A stretch of 64,000 nucleotides of DNA, taken from an uncultured Anaerolineae bacterium (GTDB lineage Bacteria > Chloroflexota > Anaerolineae > J036 > Brachytrichaceae). Positions 33,783-44,978 of the stretch are shown here, piece by piece. Position 1 is the stretch's first letter. Each line of letters starts with the position of its first letter. Position numbers and translations under genes: made by a program. The notes beneath the pieces are model-generated. The model was not told the origin of the DNA, made no database searches, and was given only the letters and a program-made list of their open reading frames with translations. The stretch lies in the NCBI GenBank assembly GCA_938034415.1, contig CALHLE010000018.1:22098-86097 (forward strand), in the 5' to 3' direction.

Positions 33783-35072
33783 CTAGAGCACCAGGCTCCA
33801 GGGATTCTCGAGCAGGCGCTTGATCTCGTTGATGAACTGCGCGCCCTCGGCGCCGTCGGTCAGGCGGTGATCGCCGGAGAGCGTCATGTTCATCATGGTG
33901 CGGATCACGATCTCCCCGTCGCGCACCACCGGCGTCGGCATCGCCGTCGCCACCGCCAAGATGCCGGCGTCGGGCTGGTTGACAATGGCAATGAAGTTCT
34001 CCACGTTATACATGCCCAGGTTGCTAATGGTGAACGTCTGCCCACCTGTATCGCCCGGCTGCATCTTGTTGCTCCGCGCGCGCTCGACCAGCGCGGCCAT
34101 CTCCTGGCTGATCTGCTTGAGCGTCTTCTTGTCGGTGTCGCGCACGGTGACCGTGACCAGACCGCCCTCGACCGTTACGGCGCTGGCGACGTGCACGTCA
34201 TCGCGCCTCTCGATGCCCTCCGGCGTGAACGCGGCGTTCATGTTAGGGAAGCGGCGCAGCGCCAGCGCCACGGCGCGGATGACCATGTCGTTCACCGAGA
34301 CCTTGATCCCTTCCGGCTTTAGCGACTCGTTGATCTGCGCGCGCAAGGCCAGCGCGGCGTCCATCTCCACGGCGACGGTGATGTAAAAGTGCGGGACTTG
34401 CTGCTTGCTGGCGACCATGCGCGCCGCGATGGTCTGGCGCATGCGGGTAAGCGGTTGCGCAACGCCGGCCGCGACGGGCGGCGCGGACACCTGGGTAACC
34501 GGCGCGGGTTGCGGCGCCGGCTCGGGCGTCTTGACGACCGGGCTGACCGGCTCAGACTTGGGCGGCGGCACAAACGCCTCGACGTCGGCCTTGGTGATGC
34601 GGCCGTCCGGGCCGGTGCCCTTCACATAGCGCAGGTCAATGCCGCGCTCCTCGGCTAAGCGACGAGCGACCGGCGTCGCAATGATTCGGCCTTCGTTGAC
34701 AACTTGCGGCGCAACGACGGCCGGCGGCGTCCGAGGTTCGGCTTGCGCCGCCCCGTTCGACTTCGGCGCATCCGGCGCAGGTTGAGACTCCGGCTGTGGT
34801 GGAACAGATGGCTGCGCGCCCTCAATAGGTTCATCCGGGGCAGCGATGATGCCGATGACCTGACCGACGGGGACTTTTTGGCCGGCCTGCGCGAGGATCT
34901 TGCGCAACACGCCGCTGCTGAACGACTCAATCTGAATTGTCGTCTTGTCGGTTTCGATCTCCGCAATGGGCTCGCCTTTCGCTACGGGATCGCCCTCTTT
35001 CTTCAACCAGGCGGCGATCGTGCCCTCGGTCATGTCGAACCCCATTTGGGGCATGGTGATTTGTGTAGCCAT
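33783..35072 (-). CDS. pdhC: 2-oxo acid dehydrogenase E2 (dihydrolipoamide acyltransferase)
   Basis: A 429-residue E2 component that passes the acyl group from E1 to CoA. Residues 1-78 form one lipoyl domain with the lipoylated Lys43 in ETDKTTIQI. A Pro/Ala/Glu linker leads to the E1/E3-binding domain (about 122-160, IIATPVARRLAEERGIDL...GRITKADVEAF). The catalytic domain (205-429) ends with DHRLTDGAEGAQF, giving the active-site His and Asp. Pyruvate is the likeliest substrate given the neighbours, but branched-chain 2-oxo acids or acetoin cannot be excluded. E3 is not in the window. Confidence 0.9.
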   Translation of the reverse strand: MATQITMPQMGFDMTEGTIAAWLKKEGDPVAKGEPIAEIETDKTTIQIESFSSGVLRKILAQAGQKVPVGQVIGIIAAPDEPIEGAQPSVPPQPESQPAPDAPKSNGAAQAEPRTPPAVVAPQVVNEGRIIATPVARRLAEERGIDLRYVKGTGPDGRITKADVEAFVPPPKSEPVSPVVKTPEPAPQPAPVTQVSAPPVAAGVAQPLTRMRQTIAARMVASKQQVPHFYITVAVEMDAALALRAQINESLKPEGIKVSVNDMVIRAVALALRRFPNMNAAFTPEGIERRDDVHVASAVTVEGGLVTVTVRDTDKKTLKQISQEMAALVERARSNKMQPGDTGGQTFTISNLGMYNVENFIAIVNQPDAGILAVATAMPTPVVRDGEIVIRTMMNMTLSGDHRLTDGAEGAQFINEIKRLLENPWSLVL

Positions 35073-35082
35073 GTTGGAACTT

Positions 35083-36066
35083 TTAGTATTGCTTCTGTAG
35101 CATCGCGTGCACGGCAGCAACCACGTCCTCGGCGAACGGCAACGTCGCGCGTTCTAGATTTTTGGCGTAGGGCATCGGCACTTCCAGGCCGGCCACGCGC
35201 GCAATCGGCGCGTCCAAGTCGTTGAATGCCATCTCCTGCAGCGATGCTGCAATCTCCGCGCCCAGGCCGGCCGTGCGCCAGCCTTCTTCGACCACAATCA
35301 CGCGGTTGGTCTTGTGAACCGACTCCAGCGCCAATGACAGGTCGAGCGGACGCAAGGTGCGTAAGTCTACGATCTCCACGTCTACGCCTTCTTCAGCCAG
35401 GACGCGCGCCGCCTTGAGGCTCTCCATCGTCATGCGCCCCCACGTCACCAGGGTCACATCCTTGCCCCGCCGCTTATAGTCCGATACGCCGATGGGGATC
35501 AAATATTCCTCATCCGGCACTTCGCCGCGCGTGCCGTAGAGCTGGAGGTGTTCCAAGAAGACGACTGGGTCATCGTCGCGGATGCTGGTCTTCAGCAGCC
35601 CTTTCGCATCGTAGGGCGTGGACGGCGCGACGACCTTCAGGCCAGGGACGTGAGCGAACCAGGCGTCGAAATTTTGCGAGTGCGTCGCGGCCGTGCGGCC
35701 ATGGCCGTTGGGCGTGCGGATGACCATCGGCACTTTGATCTGGCCGTTGAACATGTGGCTTTGCTTGGCGGCATGGTTGACGATCTGATCCCAGGCGACC
35801 AGCGTGAAGTTGACGGTCATGATCTCGCACACCGGGCGCATGCCGCCCATGGCCGCGCCGATGCCCACGCCGATGATCGCTTCCTCGGCGATGGGGGTGT
35901 CGCGCACACGTCCGGGGAATTCTTTGGCCAGGCCGGACGTGACGCCGTATGCGCCGCCGCCGGCATAGGCCACCACGTCCTCGCCCCAGATCACAACGGT
36001 GGGGTCGCGCTGCATCTCTTCGCGCAGCGCGCGCTTCAGCGCCTCACGATAGGTAATTTCTGCCAT
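35083..36066 (-). CDS. pdhB: 2-oxo acid dehydrogenase E1 beta subunit
   Basis: A 327-residue thiamine-diphosphate enzyme subunit. It has ITYREALKRALREEMQRDPTV, the cofactor-contacting Glu in DTPIAEEAIIGVGIGAAMGG, the RTPNGHGRTAATHSQ loop and the C-terminal VVVEEGWRTAGLG region. With the E1 alpha subunit it decarboxylates a 2-oxo acid, probably pyruvate, and acylates the E2 lipoyl group. It lies between pdhA (3-bp gap) and pdhC (10-bp gap), a tight operon. Confidence 0.93.
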   Translation of the reverse strand: MAEITYREALKRALREEMQRDPTVVIWGEDVVAYAGGGAYGVTSGLAKEFPGRVRDTPIAEEAIIGVGIGAAMGGMRPVCEIMTVNFTLVAWDQIVNHAAKQSHMFNGQIKVPMVIRTPNGHGRTAATHSQNFDAWFAHVPGLKVVAPSTPYDAKGLLKTSIRDDDPVVFLEHLQLYGTRGEVPDEEYLIPIGVSDYKRRGKDVTLVTWGRMTMESLKAARVLAEEGVDVEIVDLRTLRPLDLSLALESVHKTNRVIVVEEGWRTAGLGAEIAASLQEMAFNDLDAPIARVAGLEVPMPYAKNLERATLPFAEDVVAAVHAMLQKQY

Positions 36067-36069
36067 GTC

Positions 36070-37110
36070 TCACGCATGTTTGCCGTTCGCAGGAACGCTT
36101 TTGGCAATCGTGGGCGGGCGGATGAGCGAGCCGGCGATTTGCATGTTGCGAACGGGCTGCTGATAGATGTAATCGTAGAGCGTATCTAGCGCAGGTTCAG
36201 GGCTTTTGTCGGCAAACTCGATGGCATCCTCAACTTCTTGCTCAACGCTCTTTTGGATGTCGTCCAGGTCCTTCGGCGTCACCAGGTTGCGCTTCAACAA
36301 CACCTCGGTCGCGAAGCGGGTGATCGGGTCGCGCTCCTTCCACCGCGCGATCTCGGCCTTGTCGCGCTGCACGTCGGGATCGGCCATCGAATGGCCGCGA
36401 TAGCGGTAGGTGACCACATCGAGGAAGGAAGGGCCTTCCCCTCTGCGCGCGCGCTCCGCTGCGCGACACACCGCTTCGCGCACTGCCATCACGTCCATGC
36501 CATCCACCTGTTCGGCGTACATGTTGTAGCCGGCAGCTTTCTGGATCATCGGCACGGCGCTGTGCACGTCGTAGTGCGTCCCCATAGCGTACTGGTTGTT
36601 CTCGACCATGAAGATGATCGGCAGATTCCACAACTTCGCCCAGTTCATAGCGGCGTGGAAAGTGCCGATGTTAGTCGAGCCGTCGCCCATCGAGCATAGC
36701 GTCACCCGGCCCGTCTTGAGATACTGCGCCGCCGCGGCCAAGCCGGCAGCCAGCGGCAAGTGGCCGCCGACGATGGCGTAGCCGCCCCAGAAGCGGTTCC
36801 GCACGTCCACGAGGTGCATCGAGCCGCCGCGCCCGCCGGTGGTGCCCGTCGCGCGCCCGAATAGCTCGGCCATCACCGCGCGCGCGGACGAACCGCGCGC
36901 CAGCGCCCAGCCGTGATCGCGGTAGTTGACCACCACATCGTCGTCGGGATGCAACGCCGAAACCGCCCCCACCGCGACCGCCTCTTGTCCGTTGTACAGG
37001 TGCAAAAAGCCGGCAATCTTAGCTTTAGCATACATCTCTGCGGCGCGATCCTCAAACACGCGGATGAGGACCATTTGCCGGTAGAGTGCGACCAGATTCT
37101 CTTTATCCAT
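36070..37110 (-). CDS. pdhA: 2-oxo acid dehydrogenase E1 alpha subunit
   Basis: A 346-residue E1 alpha subunit with the thiamine-diphosphate motif GDGSTNIGTFHAAMNWAKLWNLPIIFMVENN (Gly-Asp-Gly ... Asn-Asn). RGHSMADPD and the phosphorylation-loop YRYRGHS region match PDH E1 alpha. Early residues RVFEDRAAEMY and LYNGQEAVAVG are typical. First gene of pdhABC. GGAGAAG is 3-4 bases before the ATG. The upstream 275 bp contain a mini-ORF with a strong Shine-Dalgarno but no recognised riboswitch. Confidence 0.94.
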   Translation of the reverse strand: MDKENLVALYRQMVLIRVFEDRAAEMYAKAKIAGFLHLYNGQEAVAVGAVSALHPDDDVVVNYRDHGWALARGSSARAVMAELFGRATGTTGGRGGSMHLVDVRNRFWGGYAIVGGHLPLAAGLAAAAQYLKTGRVTLCSMGDGSTNIGTFHAAMNWAKLWNLPIIFMVENNQYAMGTHYDVHSAVPMIQKAAGYNMYAEQVDGMDVMAVREAVCRAAERARRGEGPSFLDVVTYRYRGHSMADPDVQRDKAEIARWKERDPITRFATEVLLKRNLVTPKDLDDIQKSVEQEVEDAIEFADKSPEPALDTLYDYIYQQPVRNMQIAGSLIRPPTIAKSVPANGKHA

Positions 37111-37316
37111 TGCTTCTCCGTAACACGTTTCTCCCCGATGTGCGCCGAGCCGACCCGCGCGCCTGCCGAATTCCTACCGGACTGAGCGCGGTCAGGACGT
37201 TTACAGGTAAGCGGAAGCGCTCACTCGCCGCCATGGGTAGAACACCACATCGCCGCCGATGATTCATCGCAGCGCGGCAACACAGGTGCGCTCAAGCAAA
37301 GATGAACAGCACAGGT

Positions 37317-37346
37317 TCAGCGCGTGGGTATTTTACGCATACTCAT
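37317..37346 (-). other. Possible 9-codon leader peptide upstream of pdhA
   Basis: In the pduO-pdhA gap, GAGGAGG (37353-37359) lies 6 bases before ATG AGT ATG CGT AAA ATA CCC ACG CGC TGA. This is one of the best Shine-Dalgarno sequences in the window, though many genes have none. Too short to judge by composition; it may be chance. Confidence 0.25.
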
Positions 37347-37385
37347 AGGCCAACCTCCTCAGGCAGCGCAGGGCCATCGGCTCGT

Positions 37386-37937
37386 TCAGCCTTTCGCCAG
37401 CGTCACGTTGCTCACCCCGGCCAGGGCATTTTCATACAGGCTGAGCACGAATAACAGCGATGATAGGCGATTCAGATATCGCACCAACTCCACGTTCTCC
37501 ACCAGACCATCGTGCACGAGATGCACGACCAGGCGTTCCGCGCGACGAACGACGGTGCGCGCCAGGTCGAGGTAAGCGCCCGGCAGTGAATCGCCCGGCA
37601 CGACGAATTCTTTGGGGAGCTGGATCAACGCGGTGATGGCGTCAGTCTGCTCTTCCAGCCAGGCTACGCGCTGCGCGTCTATTTTGCGGAATTGAGGCGC
37701 CGTCTGCTGAGTAGCAGCCAACTCGGCCATCAGATGATATAGATCGCGCTGGGCCGCGAGCAACAACGCGCGCGTGCGTTCGCTCTGCGCCGCAGCGCGG
37801 GCGATGCCAATCGCGGCGCTGGATTCGTCCACCGTGCCGTATGCCTCCGGCTGCGGCATATACTTGGCAACGCGCCCTTCACCAAGCAAGCTGGTAAAGC
37901 CATCATCCCCGGTGCGCGTGTAAAACTGACTTGTCAT
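37386..37937 (-). CDS. PduO-type cob(I)alamin adenosyltransferase
   Basis: A 183-residue helical-bundle enzyme that transfers adenosine from ATP to cob(I)alamin to make coenzyme B12. The ATP loop is TRTGDDGFTSLLGEGRV at residues 7-23. VVRRAERLVVHL and VELVRYLNRLSSLLFVL contain the conserved Arg and Asn of the active site. It implies B12-dependent metabolism. A TATAAT -10 box ends 9 bases before the ATG in a 43-bp divergent gap shared with the LysM gene. Confidence 0.92.
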   Translation of the reverse strand: MTSQFYTRTGDDGFTSLLGEGRVAKYMPQPEAYGTVDESSAAIGIARAAAQSERTRALLLAAQRDLYHLMAELAATQQTAPQFRKIDAQRVAWLEEQTDAITALIQLPKEFVVPGDSLPGAYLDLARTVVRRAERLVVHLVHDGLVENVELVRYLNRLSSLLFVLSLYENALAGVSNVTLAKG

Positions 37938-37980
37938 GGTCGTGCCATTATAGGGGTTGGGCTACCGGTATAATTTTGCC
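37938..37980. promoter_or_regulatory. Symmetric divergent promoter, both transcripts probably leaderless
   Basis: Two perfect -10 boxes face outward: minus-strand TATAAT at 37947-37952 (9 bases before the adenosyltransferase ATG) and plus-strand TATAAT at 37969-37974 (6 bases before the LysM-gene GTG). They form ATTATA-N16-TATAAT, so each lies about where the other promoter's -35 box would be. Confidence 0.65.
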
Positions 37981-38955
37981 GTGTTGCCTCACGCGTCGCT
38001 GAGATACGCCGCCGGCCTGCTCGCTTTGCTCATCGTCTCCGGCTGTTCAGGCGCAGTGAGCAATCAGACGCCGACGCCGCCCCCCACGGTCGCCTTGCCC
38101 ACCCCACGGCCCACGCTTACCCCACGGCCCACGCCGACGCTCGCCGCCGCGACGCCGCCGGCACCCAGTCAACCGGCTGCCACGCCCACGCCGGTGATCT
38201 ACATCGTGCAAGCCGGCGACACGCTGATCCCGATTGCGAATCGCTTCGGCGTGAGCGTCGCCGATCTGATCGCCGCCAACGGCAACCTCGACGCTACCCG
38301 TTTGCAGATTGGGCAGCGATTGATCATCCCGCAGTTGCGACAGTCGGCCCCGTCGGACGGCTCACTCATCCCCTCGCCGACGCCGGTGCCTTATGAGATA
38401 CGCGGCTTGAACTCCGTCCGCTCACCGGCGGGCAGCCTGGATGTGATGGGTGAGGTGTTCAACCCCGGGCCAACGGGTATGGGTAACGTGAAGGTGCTGG
38501 CGACGCTCCAAGACGACGCCGGCAACGCGCTGCAGAGCGCCGTCGCTTCTGTTCCCCTCAGCGTCGTCCCGGTCAACCAGACCTCGCCATTCCGCGTGTT
38601 GTTCACCGACCCACCGCAGGGCTTCACCAAGTTCGTTGTGACGCCGCTGCGCGCAGAAGCCGTAGACCCCCGTGCGCTCATCGTACCGCTCGCCGTCAGA
38701 AACGTCGTCGGCCGGCCCAACGGACCGCAGTTCCGCGTCACCGGCGAGATTGCTAACACAACCGCTGAGACGGCCAGACAGGCGCGGCTGCTGGTGACGA
38801 TTTATGACGCTGAGCGGCGCGTCGTGGGATACCGTTATTTCACACTCAGCGAAGCTCCCCTGGATCCTAACGGGGTCTTGCCTTTTGATGTGCTGCTGAC
38901 CACGGCCACGCCCAACGTGGCCAGCTTTGCCGTATACGCCGAAGGCGCGCGGTGA
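37981..38955 (+). CDS. LysM-domain lipoprotein
   Basis: A 324-residue surface lipoprotein. The GTG start at 37981 gives a signal peptide with lipobox VSGC (Cys22); the upstream TTG lies before the -10 box and is excluded. A Pro-Thr linker (24-70) has repeated PTPRPTLTPRPTPT. One LysM (about 76-122, YIVQAGDTLIPIANRFGVSVADLIAANG...IGQRLIIPQ) should bind peptidoglycan or a related glycan. Residues about 140-235 and 240-324 are two beta-rich segments like FxLYD/DUF3426-type domains. Role probably in the cell envelope. Confidence 0.82.
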   Translation: MLPHASLRYAAGLLALLIVSGCSGAVSNQTPTPPPTVALPTPRPTLTPRPTPTLAAATPPAPSQPAATPTPVIYIVQAGDTLIPIANRFGVSVADLIAANGNLDATRLQIGQRLIIPQLRQSAPSDGSLIPSPTPVPYEIRGLNSVRSPAGSLDVMGEVFNPGPTGMGNVKVLATLQDDAGNALQSAVASVPLSVVPVNQTSPFRVLFTDPPQGFTKFVVTPLRAEAVDPRALIVPLAVRNVVGRPNGPQFRVTGEIANTTAETARQARLLVTIYDAERRVVGYRYFTLSEAPLDPNGVLPFDVLLTTATPNVASFAVYAEGAR

Positions 38956-38987
38956 CGGCGGCTGATGGGCGGGCCTGCGCCGGCGAT

Positions 38988-39788
38988 TCACGAATGCCCA
39001 CGCACAACCAGCGCTTCCGGGTCGGCCTCGATCAGCGCTCTCGCCCGGCGCTTCACCGGCAGATGCTCGCCCTCGTCATCGTCCAAGGCCAGCAACAGCA
39101 CCGGCGACAGGCTGGGCGAGCGCAGGAAGATCGGCGCGTTGGCCGCTACCAACGGTCGCGCTACGACGCCGCCAAATCCGACAAAGACGTTGACGGCGTG
39201 CGCCGCCGCCAGGTCGCTCGCCCCATCGCCCACCAACATCGCACGACAGCCGCGTTCGCGCAAGCTGCGGATGACCTCGGCCTTGCCATGCTGCGACGTG
39301 AGCGGCGATTCTTCGTACATCAGATACGACTCGTCGGGGTTGCCGACCTCACTGCAGCGCTGATAATCCCACCAGCGTCCGCTCAACTGGTTATAGGACA
39401 AGCCGACGGCATGAATCCGCTCGCGCGGCAGCCCCAGCCATAGGCCGAAGCCAACGACGGCATCGGCCAAGCCGCCGCTGATGATGAACACCTTGCGCCC
39501 CAGCGCGTGCAGCGCGGCGATCGTCTCGCGCGCATCGGGCGTGACGGTGCGCTTGTAGGCTTCCTCGATGGCGCGCAGGTCGGCGCGCGTCGGCGCGAGC
39601 AAACGCAGCCGCTCAGCATACACCTCCTGCAGCGGAATGCGCCCATCCATTGCGGCGCTGGTGAGCGCGGCGATGCGCGCTTCCACGCCTTTGAGCCGCG
39701 CCAGCTCGTCAATGCCCTCAATCGTTGAAAGGGTGCTATCGCAATCGAAGAACACCTCGTCCACCGGCAGAGGACGGCGCTTCAACAT
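38988..39788 (-). CDS. HAD-IB family (SerB-like) phosphatase
   Basis: A 266-residue HAD phosphatase. The nucleophile motif is FFDCDSTLSTIEGIDELA, very like phosphoserine phosphatase (FDVDSTL...EGIDELA), followed by IISGGL and GDGASDLAAA. The C-terminal 50 residues, including DDDEGEHLPVKRRARALIEADPEALVV, are an addition to SerB. Phosphoserine phosphatase is the best guess. The ATG at 39788 lies 7 bases after a TACAAT box; the longer frame runs back through the promoter. Confidence 0.8.
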   Translation of the reverse strand: MLKRRPLPVDEVFFDCDSTLSTIEGIDELARLKGVEARIAALTSAAMDGRIPLQEVYAERLRLLAPTRADLRAIEEAYKRTVTPDARETIAALHALGRKVFIISGGLADAVVGFGLWLGLPRERIHAVGLSYNQLSGRWWDYQRCSEVGNPDESYLMYEESPLTSQHGKAEVIRSLRERGCRAMLVGDGASDLAAAHAVNVFVGFGGVVARPLVAANAPIFLRSPSLSPVLLLALDDDEGEHLPVKRRARALIEADPEALVVRGHS

Positions 39789-39831
39789 GCGGTTGATTGT
39801 AGGCGCGAGCACGCTATCATCGGCGGCATCC
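39789..39831. promoter_or_regulatory. Divergent promoter between SerB-like and yifB genes
   Basis: Minus-strand TACAAT at 39796-39801 ends 7 bases before the phosphatase ATG. Plus-strand TATCAT at 39815-39820 ends 11 bases before the yifB ATG and has TTGATT (39793-39798) 16 bp upstream. The intergenic length is again 43 bp. Confidence 0.6.
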
Positions 39832-41364
39832 ATGCTGGCCAAAGTCTATTCGTGCGCCATCCTTGGGCTAGAGGGCCACATCGTCGAGGTCGAAGTGGAC
39901 AGCGGGCGCGGTTTGGCGATGTTTACGCTGGTCGGATTGCCCGATGCGGCGGTGAAGGAAAGCAGCGAGCGCGTCCGCGCCGCGATCCGCAATAGCGGCC
40001 TGCACTTCCCCACCAACCGCATCACGGTCAACCTTGCCCCGGCCGACCTGAAGAAAATCGGCCCCAGCTACGATTTGCCGATTGCGCTGGGCCTGTTGAT
40101 CGCGTCGGAGCAACTCGCTCCCGGCTGCCTGGACGGCGCGATGGTGATGGGCGAGTTGGCGCTGGACGGCGCCGTCCGACACGTGCGCGGCGTCTTGCCG
40201 GCTGCGGCCTTCGCGCAGGCGCAGGGCTTTCGCCGCATCTTCGTGCCGGCTGCCGACGCCGGCGAGGCCGCCCTGATCAACGGCATTGAGGTCATCGCCG
40301 TTGAATCGCTGGGGCAACTAGTCAGCGGACTGAACGGGGCGACGCCGCTGGTGGTTGCGGCGCCAAGCCTGCCGACGCGTCCGTCCGCAGCGCCGACCGC
40401 GCCTTCACCGATCACCGATTTCGCCGAGATCAAGGGCCAAGAAACGGCCAAGCGCGCCTTGGAGGTCGCCGCCGCAGGCGGGCACAACGTGCTGATGATC
40501 GGCTCGCCTGGGGCTGGCAAAACGCTGTTGGCGCGCGCTTTGCCCGGCATCCTGCCCGATCTGACGCTCGAAGAGGCGCTCGACATCACGCGCATCTACA
40601 GCGTGGCCGACATGCTGCCGACGGATGTGCCACTGATCCAACAACGCCCCTTTCGCGCACCGCATCACACCATCAGCCATGCCGGCATGATCGGCGGCGG
40701 CAAGCTGCCACGGCCGGGCGAGGTCTCGCTGGCGCATCGCGGCGTGCTCTTCCTGGACGAGCTGCCCGAATTCGACGCGCGCACGCTGGAGGTGCTGCGC
40801 CAGCCGATGGAGGATAAGGTCGTGACGATCGCGCGCGCCTCCGGCGCGCTCACCTTCCCCGCCAACTTCCAGCTCGTCGCGGCGATGAACCCTTGCAAGT
40901 GCGGCTGGTATGGCGACCCAATCAAGCCGTGCACATGCACGCCGGCGCAGATCAGCGCCTACCAAAAGAAGATCAGCGGCCCGTTGCTCGACCGGATAGA
41001 CATCCATTTAGAGGTCACCCGTGTGAACTTCGAGAAGCTCAGCGACCTGCGTCCGGGCGAGCCATCGGCAACGATTCGCGCCCGCGTGCAGGCAGCGCGC
41101 GACCGCCAGGCGCATCGCTTCCGTGGCACACCGCTAACCTGCAATGCCGACATGAGTGTGGGCGACCTGCGGCGCTATTGCGAACTCGACGAAGCCGGGC
41201 GTAGCCTGATGAAAGCTGCCATGAACCAGTTGCAAATGAGCGCGCGCGCCTTCCACCGCGTGCTCAAGTTGGCGCGCACCATCGCCGACTTGGCCGGCAG
41301 CGATCGGATCGCCACGGTGCATCTTGCAGAAGCATTGCAGTATCGCCCGCGCAGGCAAGCGTAA
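39832..41364 (+). CDS. YifB-family Mg-chelatase-like AAA ATPase
   Basis: A 510-residue protein with three parts: an N-terminal ChlI/Lon-protease-like domain (ILGLEGHIVEVEVDSGRG..., 1-125), an AAA+ ATPase (about 195-400; Walker A GSPGAGKT, Walker B FLDELPEF) and a C-terminal Mg_chelatase_C domain (CNADMSVGDLRRYC...). A CKCGWYGDP-C-x-C cluster is present, as usual for YifB (ComM). ComM promotes branch migration during natural transformation. Despite the family name it is not a chlorophyll enzyme. The ATG at 39832 starts at the conserved domain. Confidence 0.9.
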   Translation: MLAKVYSCAILGLEGHIVEVEVDSGRGLAMFTLVGLPDAAVKESSERVRAAIRNSGLHFPTNRITVNLAPADLKKIGPSYDLPIALGLLIASEQLAPGCLDGAMVMGELALDGAVRHVRGVLPAAAFAQAQGFRRIFVPAADAGEAALINGIEVIAVESLGQLVSGLNGATPLVVAAPSLPTRPSAAPTAPSPITDFAEIKGQETAKRALEVAAAGGHNVLMIGSPGAGKTLLARALPGILPDLTLEEALDITRIYSVADMLPTDVPLIQQRPFRAPHHTISHAGMIGGGKLPRPGEVSLAHRGVLFLDELPEFDARTLEVLRQPMEDKVVTIARASGALTFPANFQLVAAMNPCKCGWYGDPIKPCTCTPAQISAYQKKISGPLLDRIDIHLEVTRVNFEKLSDLRPGEPSATIRARVQAARDRQAHRFRGTPLTCNADMSVGDLRRYCELDEAGRSLMKAAMNQLQMSARAFHRVLKLARTIADLAGSDRIATVHLAEALQYRPRRQA

Positions 41365-41403
41365 GCTTAGCGCCTCGCGTCGGCGACGAGCGGATGCGAA
41401 TGC

Positions 41404-41409
41404 TACAAT
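41404..41409 (+). promoter_or_regulatory. -10 box for probably leaderless mutS2
   Basis: TACAAT ends 6 bases before the GTG at 41416. No Shine-Dalgarno. Confidence 0.5.
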
Positions 41410-41415
41410 CCCGCC

Positions 41416-43848
<2,433 letters not shown>

Positions 43849-43885
43849 TGGCGCGACCCAAGCGCGACATGCGACCCTTATAACG

Positions 43886-44971
43886 ATGGCTTATCTTCTG
43901 TCTGTCGGCACAGCGCTGCCCCCCTACGCCGTAACGCAGGAAGAGGCTGCGGCGTTCTCGTTGCGCCACTTCGAGGGCAAACTTGCGCGCCACAGCCAGT
44001 TGATGACCATCTTCGCCAACGCGCGCATCGCCAAGCGCCACTTCGTCGCCCCGCTCGAATGGTTCTCCACGCCCGATCACAGCCTCAAGGAGCGCAACGA
44101 CCTCTACCTGAGCAGCGCCGAGGCGCTAGGCGCGGCGGCTGCGCAACAAGCGCTCGACCGAGCCGGCGTTTCGCCGCGCGAGGTGGATTTCGTCGTCTTT
44201 GTCTCGACTACTGGGCTGGCCACGCCGAGCATGGATGCGCGCCTGATCGCCAAACTCGCCATGCGCCCCACCACTAAACGGCTGCCGGTGTGGGGGCTGG
44301 GCTGCGCCGGCGGCGTCGCCGGACTAGCCCGCGCCGCCGAATTCGTGCGCGCCTTCCCCGACAAACTGGCGCTGCTGGTCTCGGTGGAGACGTGCAGCAT
44401 CACCTTCCAGTTTCACGACTTCTCGAAGAAGAACTTTGTGGCTACGGCTATCTTCGCCGACGGCGCAGCGGCTGCCGTGATAGGCGGCGAGGCATGGGCG
44501 CGGCGCAGCGTGCCGGCGGGGCGCGCCGCGCTGCAGTACGTCGCTTCCCATTCATACCTCTTCCCCAATTCGGAGCACGTGATGGGATGGGATGTCGTGG
44601 ACACCGGCCTATCGGTGGTCTTCGCGCCGGAGATTCCGGCCCGCATCGCGCGCGACATGCGGCCGGTGCTGGGCGAATTCCTGGACGAATGTCGGCTTGA
44701 CCTGAGCGACTTATCGCACTATGTGCTTCACCCCGGCGGGGCGCGCGTAATCGAAGCCTACCGCGAAGCGTTCGGGTTAAGCGAAATCGCCTTGCAGTCG
44801 TCAAGCGACGTGCTCTGCGAATATGGCAACATGAGTTCGCCAACGGTGCTCTTCGTGCTGGAGCGCGCACTAAGCACGCATCGCATTGCCGCAGGTCAGT
44901 ATGTCCTGATGGGCGCGCTGGGGCCGGGCTTTAGCTCGGAGCTGGCTTTGTTGAGAAGCGCCGTCTTGTGA
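43886..44971 (+). CDS. Type III polyketide synthase
   Basis: A 361-residue chalcone-synthase-like enzyme with the full Cys-His-Asn triad: Cys140 (GLGCAGG), His282 (LHPGGARV) and Asn315 (EYGNMSSPT). It condenses malonyl-CoA onto a starter acyl-CoA to give alkylpyrones, alkylresorcinols or similar. The usual bacterial partner, an isoprenylcysteine-type methyltransferase, is absent. The next gene is an AI-2E family membrane protein 7 bp on, so the product's fate is not evident from context. Confidence 0.9.
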   Translation: MAYLLSVGTALPPYAVTQEEAAAFSLRHFEGKLARHSQLMTIFANARIAKRHFVAPLEWFSTPDHSLKERNDLYLSSAEALGAAAAQQALDRAGVSPREVDFVVFVSTTGLATPSMDARLIAKLAMRPTTKRLPVWGLGCAGGVAGLARAAEFVRAFPDKLALLVSVETCSITFQFHDFSKKNFVATAIFADGAAAAVIGGEAWARRSVPAGRAALQYVASHSYLFPNSEHVMGWDVVDTGLSVVFAPEIPARIARDMRPVLGEFLDECRLDLSDLSHYVLHPGGARVIEAYREAFGLSEIALQSSSDVLCEYGNMSSPTVLFVLERALSTHRIAAGQYVLMGALGPGFSSELALLRSAVL

Positions 44972-44978
44972 TGATGTC

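Noticed and set aside
37111..37385. Riboswitch upstream of pdhA or near the adenosyltransferase
   Set aside because: No recognisable cobalamin-box, TPP-type or other conserved riboswitch core could be found by eye.
38090..38135. Tandem CCCACGGCCCACGC as a regulatory repeat
   Set aside because: It lies inside the Pro-Thr linker of the LysM lipoprotein and is explained by the repeated PRPTLTP codons.
39832..41364. Magnesium chelatase, hence a phototroph
   Set aside because: Domain order, the N-terminal Lon-like domain and the Cys cluster are YifB/ComM; no chlorophyll genes are present.
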